From the NCBI GenBank assembly GCA_019693395.1, contig JAAMXP010001891.1, forward strand, positions 1 through 31,080: 31,080 bases of DNA, given 5' to 3'. Positions within the stretch are counted from its first letter, which is position 1. Each line of letters opens with the position of its first letter. Position numbers and translations under genes: made by a program. This DNA comes from Ettlia oleoabundans. Taxonomy: Eukaryota > Chlorophyta > Chlorophyceae > Chlamydomonadales. Under the pieces are notes generated by a model that saw nothing but the letters and a program-made list of their open reading frames with translations, was not told the DNA's origin and made no database searches. Shown here in pieces: positions 1 through 9,063 of the stretch.

Positions 1-73
1 CCCACCTCACCCATCCACACACACGTGCCAGCCCCCCTCAAAGACACACACTCGGGCAGTCCGCGTGCTGCAG

Positions 74-514
74 ACTGCCCCAACAACGAGTGCAGGACCC
101 CCGCCCAGTGCAAGCAGTTTGGCCAGCAGTGCACTTGCGTGGCCACTGTCCAGTGCCGTGTCCCCGCACAGGTGAGGCTGTGCCGGACGTAATTGGTTTG
201 AGGTGGGGCAAAAGAGATTATGTTATGCTGTGCCTGCCGATCTCACACGTTCATATGCGTATGCGTCAAGATGACCACTGCCGGGCCTACCTTCTTGCAT
301 GGTCTTTGAGTCATCCAGCCGAATGTGGCTGGACATTGCAGTTTGGGGCATCTATCCTGCTTCCCCTTCTCTGCAGCGCCACCTTGGCTCACATGATCCT
401 TTGCGCCCCCCTACCGCCCACCAACCCACATACCATGTCTTGTCCATGGCGCCACATCTGCAGAACTGCCCCCCGAACCAGCAGTGCACCTTCAGAGCAT
501 GCCAGTGCCCCTAG
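74..514 (+). CDS. Small cysteine-rich protein, 3' end only (two last exons)
   Basis: Two exons, 74-171 and 464-514, join in phase 0 through an intron with a GTGAGG donor and a CTGCAG acceptor; the stop is TAG at 512-514. The visible 48 residues hold ten cysteines. The first exon carries CPNNEC and QQCTC, and the last exon reads NCPPNQQCTFRACQCP before the stop. The two exons look like variants of one short Cys-Pro motif, which suggests a disulfide-rich extracellular protein built from small repeats. The 5' part, including any signal peptide, lies left of the window; bases 1-73 look like intron ending in a pyrimidine-rich acceptor. A TGTAA poly(A) signal sits at 707-711. I do not recognise a named family. 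Phase agreement and cysteine spacing are seen directly; secretion is inferred. Confidence 0.62.
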
Positions 515-706
515 ACAACCATCCAGGCGCACACAAAGACATGCAGCCAGTCTGGTTTGTCGCGCCTTCTGCCTCCTGCCTGGCCGCCTGTCTCCTGGCT
601 TGTATGCCTGCCCGTGCCTCAAGGTTGTCTGCAGTGACTCAAATGCGGAGAGGTTGCATTGCCTTTGTATTTTGTTTGCACCCTAGTGAGATTAGCCCTT
701 GACAGC

Positions 707-711
707 TGTAA
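707..711 (+). terminator. Poly(A) signal (TGTAA) of the cysteine-rich gene
   Basis: TGTAA lies 193 bases after the stop of the cysteine-rich gene. TGTAA is the usual green-algal poly(A) signal. The motif is short, so the assignment rests on its position. Confidence 0.4.
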
Positions 712-2955
712 GCTGGCACCGTGACCCCCTCCCGCTGCCCTGCTGCTGCCACCCTGTTGTAGATGCTTGACAGTTGAGTGGTGGTGCCACCTGGCGCTCC
801 AGGTGGTGGCTGGCCAGATCCCGTATCCCAGCTGAAAGCATGCAATCCAATGCCACCCCCTCCCCATATAGCGAACATCTAGTGGCCCTGCCCGCATTGG
901 TGCTTTGCCTCACAATGGTGTGCATTGCTGGTGTGTGCATGATTCCCCTGTAACCATCTCTAGTGCCCACCTGGTACCCAGCGTCAAAATGTCCTAGCCA
1001 GGGATGGAGAGGGCAGGTTCACAGCAAAAGGAGCGAGGCAGGGGGCGTGTCCCGGGATGGATGGTCACGACAGTGCTTCACTCAATTTGGCAACAGTCAT
1101 GCTCAGCATACAAAACGTTAAGTCAATCTTTTGTGTCCTTGCTGCTGGCACTAATCACCCGCCTGCCAATGCTACATCGCAGCATGCCTGCGGAGTGTAG
1201 ACATGTCGGTGCCAAACATGATTTGCCCTAAGAATCTACGATAAACGCACACATTGCCATTTCCTCCTCACATATGCCCATCCCAGCTAGGCATCCGCTC
1301 ATTGTGGCTGCCACATCAGCTGTGGTGGACAGGTGGACTGGGCGCCGCCATGATGGCGCACAGCACCCAAATTTGGACGGGAAGAGCTGCAGGGCGCCGT
1401 GTAACTTGCTGAGCGGCAACTTCGTTTACGGTCACACGGTTTAGTTCACAACAGTCAAGGCGGCTAGGGTGCGGGCTGCCTTTGCAGCTCAAGAGACGGT
1501 TTGCTTCCGCCTCCCTGTTCACCTTGCAACACCTACTAGTGCGCAGCGGCGGCGGCGGCTTTGCTATGTGTAAGATCACCTTCCCTGGTGGCACATCCCG
1601 TCCTTGCCCGCCCCTCTGGTCCCGGGGCCTTCGCAGCATGTCTTCAATCTCAAGACAGCAACTCTAAATTGCAGTTCAGTGTGTCCTGAAACCGCAATGG
1701 CCCTGTGCTGGAACTTTGGGTGTTTGAACCACCGCAGTGCCCCTCCCCGCTGCCCGCAGCAAGCTGCCACTGCGTGCTGTGCAGCACAGCGGGCATATGC
1801 ATCAAGGCGACCGTCCCCACCCTGAGGGCGCCATTTTGATGAGGGGCAGCACAGTTGAGGCCCCAGGGACGGTTTTAGAGTTGCCACGATGCAAGCAGGT
1901 GAGTCTGGAAACTGACACTCGCTTGTTGCAAACAACGCTGTGCTTGCTTACATTTAGCTGTGGTGTCACCTGTGGACCGACACCAGCGCCTGCCACCTTC
2001 TGGCATGCAGCTCAGCAAAACAGTGCGATGGTAAACCTCAATCTGTCTTAAAGGGTTGACATGCCTTGCTTGATGTTCAGCCCAGTACACTCCTTCCAAG
2101 TGCTGTTCTGGCGCTGCCCCAGCTGTGCACCACAGCCCGCTGGTGCGCATACCATGCCCACACCAAGAGGGGAGCTGTGCTGGCTGACATGGATGGTAGC
2201 TGGCAAGTTGCAACACCTCTTAACGGCGTCAGGGACGGCATCAGAGCCAGTGGTTGTTGGACTATGGTTGTTCCCACCCACCCAAGTGCCACCCCATGTT
2301 AGATGCCTTCTGCATGGTCCATGGGCGCTATATGCCATTGCCATCAACTGTTTGGATGCGTGCATGATACATGTCCGACTCTGCGCCTGCCCGCCCACCT
2401 GTGCAGTTGCGGCCCTTGCGCCGGTTGCTTGCCCGCCTTCCTGCTTCTGTCCATGTGCGTACCACCTGTGAGCCACCACACATTCCTAGTCTATCTATGT
2501 ATATAAATGCATTCCCACCACCTGCACTTTTGTTTTGAAGCGAAGCGGGCGCCCTGCCGGCTGCCAACCCTCTCAGGCTGCCAACCTCAGGCTCCTACCA
2601 CCGCCCCATGCACCCTGGATGTCGATAAGACACTGACAGTGTGAGGGGGCCGCCAGCTGTGTTGGGAATCAATGGCTGTGGCAGACATATAAGATGGGTC
2701 AGCAGCATAGCGGCGGGGGGGAGGAGGGTGCAGCTGGCGGATTAGCGGCTCCTGTCAGACGGGAAAGGCAGCTGCAGCTTCTGCCAAAGAAGCAGTTGGG
2801 GCCAGGCAGCGAAATCTCAAATCTGTCTGGCAAGGTATGCAGGAAACACTCTTAACAAGGCGTGCCGTGTCTGGTTGGCCAAATGCTCTTTTCAGCACAT
2901 TTTCCGGAGGAAAGCAGCTAACAAAAATTCGCGTCATGCTGCGTGCGCTGTGCTG
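712..2955. other. Intergenic DNA without a supported gene
   Basis: No exon chain with consistent phase and protein-like composition was found. The stretch has scattered CTGC/TGCC-rich patches and short cysteine-rich frames, for example around 1745-1800 and 2090-2130, that may be decayed exons. From about 1290 onward it resembles the DNA upstream of the second paralogous gene, so it is best read as promoter-distal duplicated DNA. Confidence 0.5.
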
Positions 2956-3246
2956 GCTCACTATATAGCCTCAACGCTGCCAGTTCTCCCACTTTTCACC
3001 TCCAGTTCTCCCAAGTTGTGGCCAGCCCACCGTCTGGTGCCCAGGTAAGAGAACAAGCCTAGCCCTGCCTCCTTTTTGCCTGGTGAGGTTGACCTTAATT
3101 ATCCAAGAACTGCCCTTTCCAAGGTAGGGGAAGTTGCCCTGACACTTCCCCCTCACGCTCCTGGCCAAACCCTCCTGCTGCAGGCCCGTGCCTCTAGCCA
3201 AGGAAGATACCATGCGCTCCCTGCTCCTGCTGTGCCTGGTGCTGGG
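1290..3246 (+). repeat. Left copy of a diverged tandem segmental duplication
   Basis: Several blocks occur in the same order here and about 3.3-3.9 kb downstream. They include the block around 1300-1325 with GCCACATCAGC (matching about 5168-5190), GATGCAAGCAGGTG near 1888 (matching about 5679), the block around 2512-2580 ending in CTCAGGCTGCCA (matching about 5857-5955), GCTGCGTGCGCTGTGCT near 2940 (matching about 6352), the TATA region, the 5'-UTR intron and the first coding exon. Similarity is patchy between blocks and strongest near the gene start. Confidence 0.65.
2961..2968 (+). promoter_or_regulatory. TATA box of first cationic secreted-protein gene
   Basis: CTATATAG is followed by a pyrimidine-rich leader. 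It matches in sequence and relative position the element upstream of the paralogue at 6373-6380, and both follow the same GCTGCGTGCGCTGTGCT block. A leader exon ends at 3044, and a 5'-UTR intron (3045-3183, GTAAGA to GCTGCAG) precedes the start codon. Confidence 0.6.
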
Positions 3247-4465
3247 GTGAGTGGGGCAGGGCTATGGCAGGGCAGTATCGTGAGGGAGCGGTGGTGCGCC
3301 GCCGACCGAGCGCTGCTCCCCTGACGTCACTTGCGCTCCTCTCCCGAGTGTGCTCTCGCTCACCTACCACACCTGCCATCTCCCGCACCAATGGTATGCA
3401 GGCGTCTGCTGGCGCCTGTGATGAGTGTTGAGCCTGGTGAGTGCAACTAGCTGCTCGCCTTTCCCCTGCTGCTTGCCCGGTCAGACCCACCCACTCGCCT
3501 GCTTGCATCATCCCCCCCACTTGTCTACCTGTGCCAGTCAACAATACCCCTGCCTGTCTGTACCCGTGCCTTGGGTTTCCTTGTTGGTTTCTTGTGGACC
3601 CACCTTTCTATCTGCCTCATGCCCTCCCATTAGCCTGCATTGCCCGTTCGTCTGCTCCGGTGGCTGGTGTTTGGGTTATAGTCCTCAATTTTTCCACCTT
3701 CCCCGTTACTATCTATGAAATGCAGTTCCTTCTGGCACCGCTGTTGCTGAGTCCGACGACTCCCTGCTTGCCGACGAGCCAAGCCCCCTGCGCACCCTCC
3801 TCTCTGGCTACAAGCGCAAGGTCCCCGTCAAGGTCCCCAAGGTTAAGGTCCCCAAGGCCCCCCGCAAGGTCCACAAGCGCGTTGTTGTGAAGCCTCGCCC
3901 TGTCAAGGTGCCTGTCACATGTCAGCCGTGCCCAATGGGGCGAGAGTTTGGGTTGACATGCAGCATATGTGCTTGCATGTTGCATGTGAATGTCAAGTTG
4001 CTGTGGTGGAGTCCGCTAGAATGGCAGCTGGCCTAACATGACTGCTGCAGGCCCATCAGGCCCAGCTGCCGCCAATCTTGTGTCTGTGTTGTCTGCCTGT
4101 TACACCCATATGGATGGGGAGCGTGAGCGCTATAGGTATAGCCGTGGTGCAGCAAGTGGAAAAAGCGGGCTGAAAGGCCTTGGTGGATTTAACCTGGAGC
4201 CTCGATGCCCCTCTTCATTCTGCTTGCCAGCCGCACTGCACGTTGCTGCTGTCGCGCTTGCTCTTCCTGTCCACAGAGCTGCCTTAAACCTGGCCGGATC
4301 TATCCCGCTAGGAATTGGGAGGATTTTAATGCTGCACACCTGCTATTCTTTGAGCGGTGATGTGCTGTGATGCTGTCGTCACTACAGGACAAGCGCCCCA
4401 AGCAGGTCAAGAAGGTGAAGGTCCCAAAAACCTACAAGCAGACCAAGAAGGACACGAAGGGCTGA
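3212..4465 (+). CDS. Secreted cationic Lys/Pro/Val-rich protein, paralogue 1 (109 aa)
   Basis: Four coding exons, 3212-3246, 3402-3436, 3726-3907 and 4388-4465, join in phase to give 109 residues. The N-terminus MRSLLLLCLVLG is a classic signal-peptide core; a short acidic stretch follows (SDDSLLADEP, about residues 32-41), then LRTLL. From about residue 50 to the end the protein is basic and repetitive, with VPVKVPKVKVPK in exon 3 and VKKVKVPKTYKQTKKD in exon 4. Start choice is supported by the sequence AGGAAGATACCATGCGC, shared exactly with the paralogue. A TATA box and 5'-UTR intron precede it; TGTAA lies at 4891-4895. The organisation (signal, acidic pro-like segment, cationic tail) could suit a cell-wall or polyanion-binding protein or a processed cationic peptide. 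No named family is recognised and function is inferred only from composition. Confidence 0.8.
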
Positions 4466-6365
4466 AGACTCAGCTACGTGTTCGGCCAATTTAGTGCTTG
4501 CCTGAGCCCTGGTTTATATAACTACACTCCTTGCTCCAGATCTGGCTGCCATTCAATGCAATAATAGTATGCACACCTCAACCCACTGCACATTTGTCCC
4601 CTTTTGATTGCCCACAATAGGGCCCATGGTTCATGCCCAATCCGGATGAAAGATTCCTTATGCATATAAGCACGCTGGCTGCCGCCTCTCCCTTTGCAAT
4701 GTGTGTGGCACAGCAACGTGGCAGGAGCACTAATGCACCATCGACCGCCACAGGACTCGCCCTGACTAGCGCCCTGCGGCGGTTCCACAGTGGTGCGACA
4801 GTACTGCCGGGCGCAGACTCGCCTGCAGCTAGCATCAGCCCACCGCCTGTTGCACCTGGAGATGCTGCAACACTAAGCTGATCAAGCTGCTGTAAACTGA
4901 TGCCTAGGTTAGGCGGTGGGTCACCTGGGGATCGAGGTTGGCGTTGGACGCTCAAGAGGGGCGCTCTGCCAGCTTGTGGCACTTGGGGTGCTGCTGTTCA
5001 ACGGGTGTTTGCGAGCCGCCGGCAGTTGGAAAACCCCTGCTGGCGCTACACTGCACGGCGCCCTTACAGTGACATAGCTCACGTTGACAACATGACAGCT
5101 CAAAAGGGTTCATGATCCTACATGCCAACCCCTCAACTGCCCATCAGGCTGGCATCGTCCCTCCATTATGGCCGCCACATCAGCGGCGGGTGGTGTTGGG
5201 CAGCGGTGCCCCTTGAAAGTTGATCCCGCTGCCGGGGCCGTTTAAATCTTCGCACGGCATACATTGTTTGCGAGCGACGTAGTTCGAGTATTCAGAACGC
5301 AGGCGGCAAGGGCGCTGCCCCCCGGTGTCCGAGAAATTGACTGCTTCACGGCCTCGAATCCCACATGCGAGTTAGTTCTGATGACTTGGAGTGAGCAGGC
5401 CGGCGGCAGCCTGGCTTTGCTGCGAAGCCGTCGCCCCGCCTCGCTGCTTCTCCCGCCCCTGCCTGGCCCAGCCGCCAAAACAGGCATTCCTTGGGTTCTT
5501 GGTGTCCAAACACAACCTCAATCTCAAAGTAGATGACACTCCCACACAGGAGCGTTCCCTCCGCACGCCGTGCCATACACAAGGCATAAGCATTGTGGCG
5601 AGAAGCAGTGCCCACCATGAAGGACCCAGCTGGCAGAGCTGGGCAATGTCCCACCCCGGGGCAACTGGGAGCCACCGTGATGCAAGCAGGTGGGTGCTGC
5701 CTAATTGCAGGCTCTCGTCACTCAGTCCTCTGGTGCAAGCACGTGGCATTCACTTCATACGCACCTCTGAGTTGTGCCTACGGCTGCCTGCCCGCCTTGC
5801 TGCCTGCGTGCCTGCTCCACTTGTCTCCCTACACACCAGCTTGTATGGTCCCATGGTTGACCGCCACCTGAACAAGGCCCCTTGAAGTGCAGACGTGCTC
5901 TACCACCCTGCCTGCTGACAGCTCTCAACCAGCACACCTTCAACTCAGGCTGCCAGACAGCAAGCAGCAAAGGGCTAAGCCAGCGGTGCCCGTTGGATGG
6001 CCGCAACAGGTGACAGAGTAGGGTGATTGCTTGGCCCACCCCGCAAAACCAAGTTGAACTGAAGCACTGAAGCCCAATGCTTGGCAGCCGTAGGAGTTGT
6101 GGGGAGCAGCAGGGGTGCTGGGCAGCAGCGGGAGTATTCCAAGAAAGGTTTGAAAGCAGGAGGGGCATCAGGAGGGGGGAAGGGCAGGCGTAGCTGGCAG
6201 TACAGGCTTCTCCCTACTGAAGCAGCCAGCTCGCTCGGTGTTTGATGTTATGTTGCTGCTTGATAGATCGGTAGTAACAGAGTTGACAGGATTGTGCTTT
6301 GCTCCCACCTTCCTATGCAGTATGTTGATTTCCGGATTACCTGAGAGCATGCTGCGTGCGCTGTG
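4466..6365. other. 3'-UTR of paralogue 1 and intergenic DNA
   Basis: The likely 3'-UTR runs to TGTAA at 4891-4895. The rest has no exon chain I can support. From about 5150 it is the right copy of the segmental duplication. Open frames here are short and unlike the neighbouring genes. Confidence 0.5.
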
Positions 6366-6665
6366 CTCCAGGCTATATACTCTTACTCGTGCCTCTCTCT
6401 GGCACTTTTGCCTCCAACTTTCCCAGTTCTGCTCGAGTCTCCCTGGTGCTGCTTCAGGTAAGGGAAGCCCTGCCCCACCCCGGTTGCTGCCTGCTAAGGT
6501 TGAATTCCACCATCCAAGACGTCTGCCCTGCCAAGGTGGAGCATCTGCACTTCTGACAGAATGGCCCTGCTCTCCTCCACACCCCCCCCTTGCTGCAGGC
6601 TTTGCCCTCCAGACGAGGAAGGAAGATACCATGCGCTTCCTGTTCGTGCTGTGCCTGGTGCTCGG
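5150..6665 (+). repeat. Right copy of the diverged tandem segmental duplication
   Basis: This is the counterpart of the block at 1290-3246, with the same order of matching sub-blocks. The offset shrinks from about 3.85 kb at the left to about 3.4 kb at the gene start, so this copy has lost, or the other has gained, a few hundred bases. It ends in the promoter and first exon of the second paralogue. Confidence 0.65.
6373..6380 (+). promoter_or_regulatory. TATA box of second cationic secreted-protein gene
   Basis: CTATATAC follows the same upstream block as the element at 2961. The leader exon ends at 6457 and a 5'-UTR intron occupies 6458-6598 (GTAAGG to GCTGCAG). Conservation between paralogues makes the assignment more likely than a chance AT-rich octamer. 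Confidence 0.6.
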
Positions 6666-7879
6666 GTGAGTGGGGCAGGCCAGTACACACAGCAGGCCTG
6701 TGCAGCCCAACAGGGCATTGACGGCATGGCCTGCCCTTGTCCAAGGTCTGTTGCTGCTCTGGTCCAGTCCCTCTTGGCTACCCACACCACATTCTCCTCG
6801 CCCAAGGTGCCCCTACTGCTTTAGTCTACTTCCGTTTCACCCACCCCCATCTCATTCCCCATTTTCAAAGTGCTGCTGCCCTGGTTCAGTTCCTTCACCA
6901 CCCCCACCTCATTCCCCTCGTCCAAGGTGCTCGTGCTGTTCTGGTTCAGTTCCTTACACCATCACACCCTGCTTTCCCTGCTGGAACCTATGTTGCAGGC
7001 TGCTGGCTGCCCTGGTGGCGCCCGCGATGAGTGCCAAACCTCGTGAGTGCCACCCTGCCTGCACCCGCCTGCTGCCATTCTAGTGTCTGTTTCCTTTTTA
7101 ATTATTTATCTTCCCTGTACAGGGTTTGCCACTCCATTGCCTGCCCGCCCACCCACCTGCCTCCTGGCTGCTGCCTTCCAGCCGACCTGCCCTGCCTGCC
7201 TTGCTCCATTGCGCCAGCGCTGGGCTAGCACTGGTTGTCGCTCATCTCATTCTGTCTCTGACAGTGGAAAGCTGCCGACAAACACAAGCTGGGCACACAT
7301 ACACGCCATGCTTCTGGTGCAGGGAGATTCTTGTTGTTGCAGTCCACATGCGCTTCATCAATCTCCCCCCTTTCCTCTGCGGCCCTGCACCGCAGTGTCC
7401 TCTGAGACTGCTGTTGACGAGGCCGACTCCCTGGGCGACTCCCTGGCCACCGACCAGGGCAACCCCATGCGCACCCTCCTGGGCGATTCCAGCTGGTACT
7501 CTGGCGGCAAGCACCACAAGTACAAGAAGAAGCACCCCAGGCACCCCCACAGTTGCAAGACTCACCCCAGCATGTGCCACCCCCTTAAGAAGAAGGTGCG
7601 TGATATTGTTTGGCTGTGCCACACCATGCAGCTATTAGGTCTCTAGAGTCTAGACCTGCCTGACACACAGGACCAGCTGCAGTTGCCCAAGCAATCATAT
7701 TGCTGCTCTTGCGATTGCTGATTGATGATCATGATGTGTCTTGCAATGCATTCTTGTCACGCCAGCTGCAATCGACACTCTTTTATACGCTTTTCTATCT
7801 CCAGTGTTTTGTTATTCTTCCTTTGCAGACGCCCAGCCACAAGACGCCAAGCCACAAGTCGCCCAGCAAGTCTGGCTGA
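6631..7879 (+). CDS. Secreted cationic His/Lys-rich protein, paralogue 2 (109 aa)
   Basis: Four coding exons, 6631-6665, 6999-7042, 7396-7595 and 7829-7879, join in phase to give 109 residues, the same length and intron phases as the gene at 3212. It has a signal core (MRFLFVLCLVLGLLAALVAP), an acidic segment (DEADSLGDSLATDQ), then MRTLL, like paralogue 1. The C-terminal half differs: it is rich in His, Lys, Tyr and Ser (KHHKYKKKHPRHPHSCK), holds two cysteines, and ends in repeats of TPSHK type before TGA. Histidine enrichment would fit metal or polyanion binding; this is inference. The N-terminal half is conserved between paralogues while the tail has diverged, as expected if the tail is the functional, fast-evolving part. 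Unrecognised family. Confidence 0.8.
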
Positions 7880-9063
7880 GAACAGCCTTACGAAGCGTTG
7901 GGGCTTGGGTTGAGCCCTGGTTGGAACACCACGGCACTCCCCGATTCAAATGATCCAATACCATTCGGACCAGTGTCTACTACTGAAAGTTGCACCTAAA
8001 CTTGAATGTTGTAGTCCGAATGCGCTTGTTTCAGGCCTACCCAACTACAGTGCACGATGCATGTCCCCCAAAGCACATTGAATGCCACCTCCCCATGTGT
8101 AGAGTGCGTGGTAAGTTTCAGCTCTATAGGTGCACACGTGCAGAGTGAGCATGCAAGCGTGCAATGCAATAGCCCATTCGTTTGAGAGTGCTTGTTGTAG
8201 CGGCTATGTCAGTAATGGGCAGGTCAGCCAACAGAATGGGAATGCTAAGTTTTCACCAGGACATGTCGAGACAGTTGTGAACGTTGGCCACAGCAACTCG
8301 GCGGATCGGGCTTTGTGGCAGCTGGCTGCTGCAGTCAACCAACTTTCTACAGCCCTGTCAAACACATCCCGCTGCTATGTGTGCTTGCAATGCTCTGTGT
8401 TCTTGAAGTGGTCTGTGTTCGTGGTTAATGTCCCTTCGAGGCCTTTTGCCTTCTCAAGCCGTTAGCATACTCGGTGAATGCAGGCGTTGGAGCGGTCATC
8501 AGTCCCTGCAATGCTGCGGCTGCAGCTGCTGTTCAACAATGTGGCGTTGTGGTTGCTCAACCGTTGCCGCAACCCACGTTGCATCCGTGTTGTTGGCCAA
8601 ATGCCTGCATGCAGCCCGGCTGCCTCTTTTTTCCCGGGTCTGGTTGGATGTCCCATCACGTTGTGTTTGCCCCACTTGCTTTAAGCGGCACCACCCCAGG
8701 CACCACCCCACAACGGACACGCCGTGGCTGCATTGGGCTCGGCAGGCGCCCTTCTGCAGGTTGCTGTTTGTTAGGGATACGAGAACCCCGCGGCCACTGT
8801 TGGTGCATTTGTGATAGTAGCGACCGTAACCATGGAACAGTGATCTTGAGTCGAGCTTGAGCTCAACAACACCACCTGACATTTGCAGAACAGTGTGTTT
8901 CTTGTAGCTGCTCGACCGGCTGCCAGAGTAATCAGTCACATCTCACCCGGATGGTCCGGACGAGGTCAAGTATGTACAGTTGCTGGTTTGGGACGTTTTT
9001 CCGGATGTTCGATTGTGTTGATCTAGGCTATCTTCAATCAGATAGTGCAGCAGAAGCATAAAA
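7880..9063. other. Intergenic DNA with one possible cysteine-rich exon
   Basis: The strongest exon-like element is 8035-8110: a TTGTTTCAG acceptor, an open frame containing DACPPKHIECHLPMCRVR, and a strong GTAAGTTT donor. Its CPP-x(4)-C-x(4)-C pattern recalls the CPP-x(3)-C-x(4)-C end of the gene at 74-514. I could not connect it in phase to a convincing following exon. Open frames at 8130-8465 and 8474-8860 have some protein-like stretches but no supported start or splice partner. The final roughly 100 bases are the leader of the next gene. Confidence 0.3.

Noticed and set aside
7900..7980. Possible tRNA-like GATTCAAAT element near 7944
   Set aside because: No acceptor stem, anticodon arm or A-box at the right distance could be found.
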